NCBI GenBank assembly: GCA_017391665.1
Contig: JAFOXS010000245.1
Span: forward strand, 1-8,557
Length of the DNA stretch: 8,557 nt
Source: Alistipes sp.
GTDB lineage: Bacteria > Bacteroidota > Bacteroidia > Bacteroidales > Rikenellaceae
Direction of reading: 5' to 3'
A program made the position numbers and the translations under genes. Below, piece after piece: positions 6,393 through 8,557 of this stretch. How positions within the stretch are numbered: the first letter of the stretch is position 1; every line of letters begins with the position of its first letter. The notes under the pieces were generated by a model. It saw only the letters and a list, made by a program, of their open reading frames with translations. It was not told the DNA's origin and ran no database searches.

Positions 6393-6437
6393 GGCGGAGG
6401 GCTTCATCTTTTCTGCCTCAGCAGGTGACCCCACGCC
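6393..6437 (-). other. Possible folded leader of yajC
   Basis: In the minus-strand RNA, GGCGUGGGG (6429-6437) can pair with CCCUCCGCC (6393-6401), four pairs on each side of one mismatch and counting one G-U. Inside it sits a small hairpin, CUGC-UGAG-GCAG (6413-6424). The stretch is clearly more GC-rich than the A/T-rich bases on both sides. It does not match any riboswitch consensus that I can recall (B12, TPP and SAM were considered). It could be a structured 5' leader or a small stable RNA. Low certainty. Confidence 0.3.
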
Positions 6438-6450
6438 TCTGCGCTAAGGG

Positions 6451-6458
6451 CAAATATA
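6451..6458 (-). promoter_or_regulatory. Putative -7 box for yajC
   Basis: TATATTTG on the minus strand fits TAnnTTTG. No TTTG is found at the right distance upstream, where the 3' end of the DUF1573 gene lies. If active, the transcript would begin near 6445 and carry the GC-rich leader. Confidence 0.45.
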
Positions 6459-6471
6459 CGAAGAAAAAGTG

Positions 6472-6903
6472 TTATTCCACCTCTGCCTCGACAAATATTC
6501 GCATCGGACGGGCGTTTTCGGCATAATATAGGACCAAAGTTTTCAATTGCAGGCCCATCATCGTGCGAGAATCAAACTCCAGCTCGATGTCGCTCGATGC
6601 CCCCTTTGCTATGGGTTTGCGGTCATACTTTACGCCGAGACATCCGCACGAAACGTGGTGGCGGGTGAAGACCAGCGGCTGGTCACTCTCATTTACCACA
6701 CGTATGGTCTTGGCGATAATCTCTCCCGAGCGCAGACGCCCCAGTCGCAGGGTGTCGGTTGCGCCACGCTCCAGTGATGAGTTCTCGATGCGAAGCGTAC
6801 GCACATCTACGGGCGCACTCACCTCGGCGTGCTGCACCTTACCTCCTCCGCAAGCGATGCAGAGCAGCGTGGTGGCAAAAAGGAGTATCGACCTAAGCAA
6901 CAT
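6472..6903 (-). CDS. DUF1573 domain lipoprotein
   Basis: A 143-residue exported protein. The N-terminus MLLRSILLFATTLLCIACGGG is a short lipoprotein signal. C18 after 'CIA' followed by Gly is the likely lipidated Cys, with C15 as an alternative, although neither gives a perfect lipobox. The rest is a DUF1573 beta-sandwich: LGRLRSGEIIAKTIRVVNES (54-73), then QPLVFTRHHVSCGCLGVKY (75-93) with the hallmark CGC at 86-88, then IAKGASSDIELEFDSRTMMG (98-117). DUF1573 folds resemble Ig/MSP-like modules, and their exact role is unknown. It starts two bases after the nusB stop and so is co-transcribed with it, upstream of yajC, as in other Bacteroidales. Confidence 0.85.
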   Translation of the reverse strand: MLLRSILLFATTLLCIACGGGKVQHAEVSAPVDVRTLRIENSSLERGATDTLRLGRLRSGEIIAKTIRVVNESDQPLVFTRHHVSCGCLGVKYDRKPIAKGASSDIELEFDSRTMMGLQLKTLVLYYAENARPMRIFVEAEVE

Positions 6904-6905
6904 AA

Positions 6906-7844
6906 TTAAATCAGTCCGCGACCGCTCTTGTTGATCTTGCCCTCCTCGGTGAGTGACGCAACAGCCTTGTCCAGCACACCATTGATAAAGGTGCTGCTGC
7001 CAGCCGTAGAGTAGAACTTCGCAATCTCGATATACTCGTCGAGTGTTACCTTGACGGGAATTGAGGGGAACGTAGTAAGCTCGGCAACGGCGGTGGCCAT
7101 GATGAGGTTGTCCATAAATGCGATGCGCTCAACATCCCAGTTGCGTGTGAAGCGCTCGATCTGCTGTAGGTTGCTGTCGTAGCCAATAGCCGCCTTCTCG
7201 AAGAGCTGCATGGCAAAGTCGAGATCCTCCTCGCTCTTGAACTTGGGCAGAACCTTCACATCGGTGTGTGAAGGGCGCATATTCGAGAGTGTGCGGGTGA
7301 CCATAATAAGGGCGAAGCCCAGGTCGTCGTTCCACAGGATAGAGATCTCGTCGAGTACATCCTCCAGCATCTCGCACTCCTCCAGCTCGCGAGTGTAGAA
7401 GTCAGTCACCAGAGCCAGATCCTCCTTCCACGAACGCTCGGCGCGAGCCATATATGACTTGTAGTAGTCGCTCTGCTCAAGCTGTGAGTAGAGAGTCTTG
7501 ATAAGCTCGGGATATTTAGCCCATGAGAGTTTGCGTGCTGCCAGGTGGTCGTTCACCGCATCGCTCTGCGCGATAAGGCGCACAACGGCATTCTCGACAA
7601 ACTTGCGATTGGGATTGAGATCTTCGTAGGTGGGCAACTGTTTCTTGCGTGCCAGCTCCTGACGCTGCTCGGCATAGTGGGCGAGCTCGGCGATGAGCGA
7701 CAACATAAGGAAATAGAGGTCGTAGGTCTTGTCAATAGAGGCTACGAGAGTCTTTTCCGAGGCCATCAGCGAGTCGGCGTCCGACTTCAGATGGGCATAT
7801 AAGGCCTTGATGACCTTAATTCTGAGCATTCTTCTGCTAATCAT
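6906..7844 (-). CDS. nusB: Transcription antitermination protein NusB (long Bacteroidetes form)
   Basis: A 312-residue protein. NusB, with ribosomal protein S10, binds boxA RNA and prevents early termination in rRNA operons. The canonical NusB fold is at the C-terminus (about 230-305), with NWDVERIAFMDNLIMATAVAEL (235-256), VTLDEYIEIAKFYST (266-280) and FINGVLDKAVASL (286-298). The first helix, SRRMLRIKVIKALYAHLKS (3-21), is the conserved N-terminal RNA-binding region. The roughly 200 residues between them (helical, charged) are a lineage-typical insertion; E. coli NusB is only about 140 aa. The ATG at 7844 is preferred because it lies just behind a consensus promoter; the Met at residue 6 is an alternative. 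It leads the nusB-DUF1573-yajC group. Confidence 0.94.
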   Translation of the reverse strand: MISRRMLRIKVIKALYAHLKSDADSLMASEKTLVASIDKTYDLYFLMLSLIAELAHYAEQRQELARKKQLPTYEDLNPNRKFVENAVVRLIAQSDAVNDHLAARKLSWAKYPELIKTLYSQLEQSDYYKSYMARAERSWKEDLALVTDFYTRELEECEMLEDVLDEISILWNDDLGFALIMVTRTLSNMRPSHTDVKVLPKFKSEEDLDFAMQLFEKAAIGYDSNLQQIERFTRNWDVERIAFMDNLIMATAVAELTTFPSIPVKVTLDEYIEIAKFYSTAGSSTFINGVLDKAVASLTEEGKINKSGRGLI

Positions 7845-7869
7845 AAAATATGAACCTTAATTCCGACTG

Positions 7870-7900
7870 CAAAAATAGGAAAATGTTTGCCTATCTCAAA
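7870..7900 (-). promoter_or_regulatory. Consensus promoter for nusB
   Basis: On the minus strand TTTG (7897-7900), exactly 19 bases, then TATTTTTG (7870-7877) fit TTTG-N19-TAnnTTTG perfectly. The start would fall near 7863, about 18 bases before the ATG at 7844. This is the best-matching promoter in the window. Confidence 0.75.
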
Positions 7901-7929
7901 ATCTTTCGGCGCAAGATAAAAATATTTTC

Positions 7930-7937
7930 TATCTTTG
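7930..7937 (+). promoter_or_regulatory. Putative -7 box for the HprK-like kinase gene
   Basis: TATCTTTG matches TAnnTTTG and lies 30 bases before the ATG at 7968. The -33 region is poor (TTTC at 7904-7907, spacing 22). It diverges from the nusB promoter, and the two -7 boxes are about 50 bases apart. Confidence 0.5.
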
Positions 7938-7967
7938 TGTGAAAACTATGCCCTAACCGAGCCGATA

Positions 7968-8557
7968 ATGGAGAAAATACACGACTATATAATTGCCTCC
8001 CATCATCTGCGTCTTCGTGGCGTGGCCTCCGATATGGTGGCTATGGGACTGCGAGGCTTTGCGCCGTTTGAGGTGGAGCCCAGGGGCGATGCCCTGCTCG
8101 AGGTAGATACAGCCTGCGAACTGATGTCAGAGGAGTATGACATCCTCACCGAGTTTGACTTCGAGGAGGGTCAGGCACGCTGTGCGTTTGGTCGCAACGC
8201 TGATAGTTGGGTGCTGCGTATCGCTTCGGCTACGCAACCCGAGCATATCTTCCTCTACGACCGTCACACGAAGTGTGTGCGCACAAATGCTGGCGTTGTG
8301 GGGTGCAATCCCTCGTTTATGCGCTTTGGTCTGTGGTTTGTCTTTAATATTGCTACGGTGCAACATCTTGCCGCCGCCGTTCACTCGTCGGTTATTGTGA
8401 AGGATGGCCGTGCGGTAATGTTTCTGGGCGAGTCGGGTACGGGCAAGAGTACCCATACGCGTCTGTGGCGTGAGACCATAGAGGGCGCCACGCTACTCAA
8501 CGACGATAGTCCCTTTGTGGGTGTAGAGGATGGTCGGGTGGTGGTCTATGGCTCGCC
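7968..8557 (+). CDS. HprK/PEPCK-like P-loop kinase, N-terminal part
   Basis: The frame from the ATG at 7968 is open without a stop to the right edge (196 codons plus two bases), so the gene is cut by the window. Residues 1-135 form an N-terminal region of mixed strands and helices (MEKIHDYIIASHHLRLRGVA at the start) with no motif I can name. From about 138 the kinase core begins: VHSSVIVKDGRAVMFLGESG (138-157), with Walker A GESGTGKST at 154-162, then HTRLW and LLNDDSPFV (176-184), which carries the acidic pair of the HprK/PEPCK-type site. Bacteroidetes members are usually annotated as hypothetical, serine kinase or PEP carboxykinase-like. Related kinases in other phyla phosphorylate RiPP precursor peptides, often beside PqqD-like proteins. 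No such partner is visible here. Target unknown. The start is supported by a -7 box 30 bases upstream. Confidence 0.85.
   Translation, partial: MEKIHDYIIASHHLRLRGVASDMVAMGLRGFAPFEVEPRGDALLEVDTACELMSEEYDILTEFDFEEGQARCAFGRNADSWVLRIASATQPEHIFLYDRHTKCVRTNAGVVGCNPSFMRFGLWFVFNIATVQHLAAAVHSSVIVKDGRAVMFLGESGTGKSTHTRLWRETIEGATLLNDDSPFVGVEDGRVVVYGS

Noticed and set aside
6393..6437. Cobalamin, TPP or SAM riboswitch, or SRP RNA, before yajC
   Set aside because: None of the conserved boxes of these RNAs that I remember is present, and yajC is not a usual target.
8127..8456. A 109-codon open frame on the minus strand
   Set aside because: It lies opposite the HprK-like kinase, whose Walker A motif fixes the true frame. 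No promoter or family match supports it.
1..8557. Mobile elements, CRISPR arrays, tRNA or rRNA genes, or a defence system
   Set aside because: I saw no repeat-spacer pattern, transposase, integrase, terminal inverted repeats or RNA-gene signature. Codon use looks even along the window.

Overview
The window reads as a chromosomal housekeeping and metabolic stretch from a member of the Bacteroidales. Several signals agree on this. Promoters fit the Bacteroidetes sigma-ABfr type (TTTG, about 18-19 bases, TAnnTTTG). Clear Shine-Dalgarno sequences are absent. NusB is the long Bacteroidetes form (312 aa), followed by a DUF1573 lipoprotein and YajC. The acidic 73-residue DUF2795 protein is of a type I recall as highly conserved in gut Bacteroidales. 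The moderately GC-rich codon use would suit Alistipes or a relative, but the genus is a guess. No tRNA, rRNA, CRISPR array, insertion sequence or phage gene is visible.

Layout from left to right: (1) The C-terminal part of a membrane acyltransferase (acyltransferase 3 type) enters from the left edge and ends at a strong hairpin terminator that also serves the next gene. (2) On the minus strand is a DUF2795 mini-protein with its own promoter. (3) Also on the minus strand is a three-gene operon with overlapping stop and start codons: a flavoprotein of the HI0933/BaiN/RdsA family, a shortened protein that looks like a worn-down class I methyltransferase, and a PduO-type cob(I)alamin adenosyltransferase. 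(4) Divergent from it, on the plus strand, are a small TSCPD protein, a PaaI-type hotdog thioesterase (GTG start one base after the previous stop) and an AraC-family regulator. (5) A secreted redoxin (AhpC/TSA type, CxxC) follows with its own promoter, a near-perfect inverted repeat at its predicted transcription start and a good terminator. (6) On the minus strand are nusB, a DUF1573 lipoprotein and yajC, with a consensus promoter before nusB and a second -7-like element before yajC. (7) Divergent from nusB, the 5' part of an HprK/PEPCK-like P-loop kinase runs off the right edge. It is open to the window end and has a perfect Walker A motif.

Most genes are ordinary. The points worth a second look are the inverted repeat at the redoxin start, the degenerate methyltransferase held in a coupled operon, the truncated kinase (related to kinases that work on peptides in some RiPP systems), the stand-alone four-cysteine TSCPD protein, and the folded leader before yajC. 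I found no convincing complete new system inside the window.
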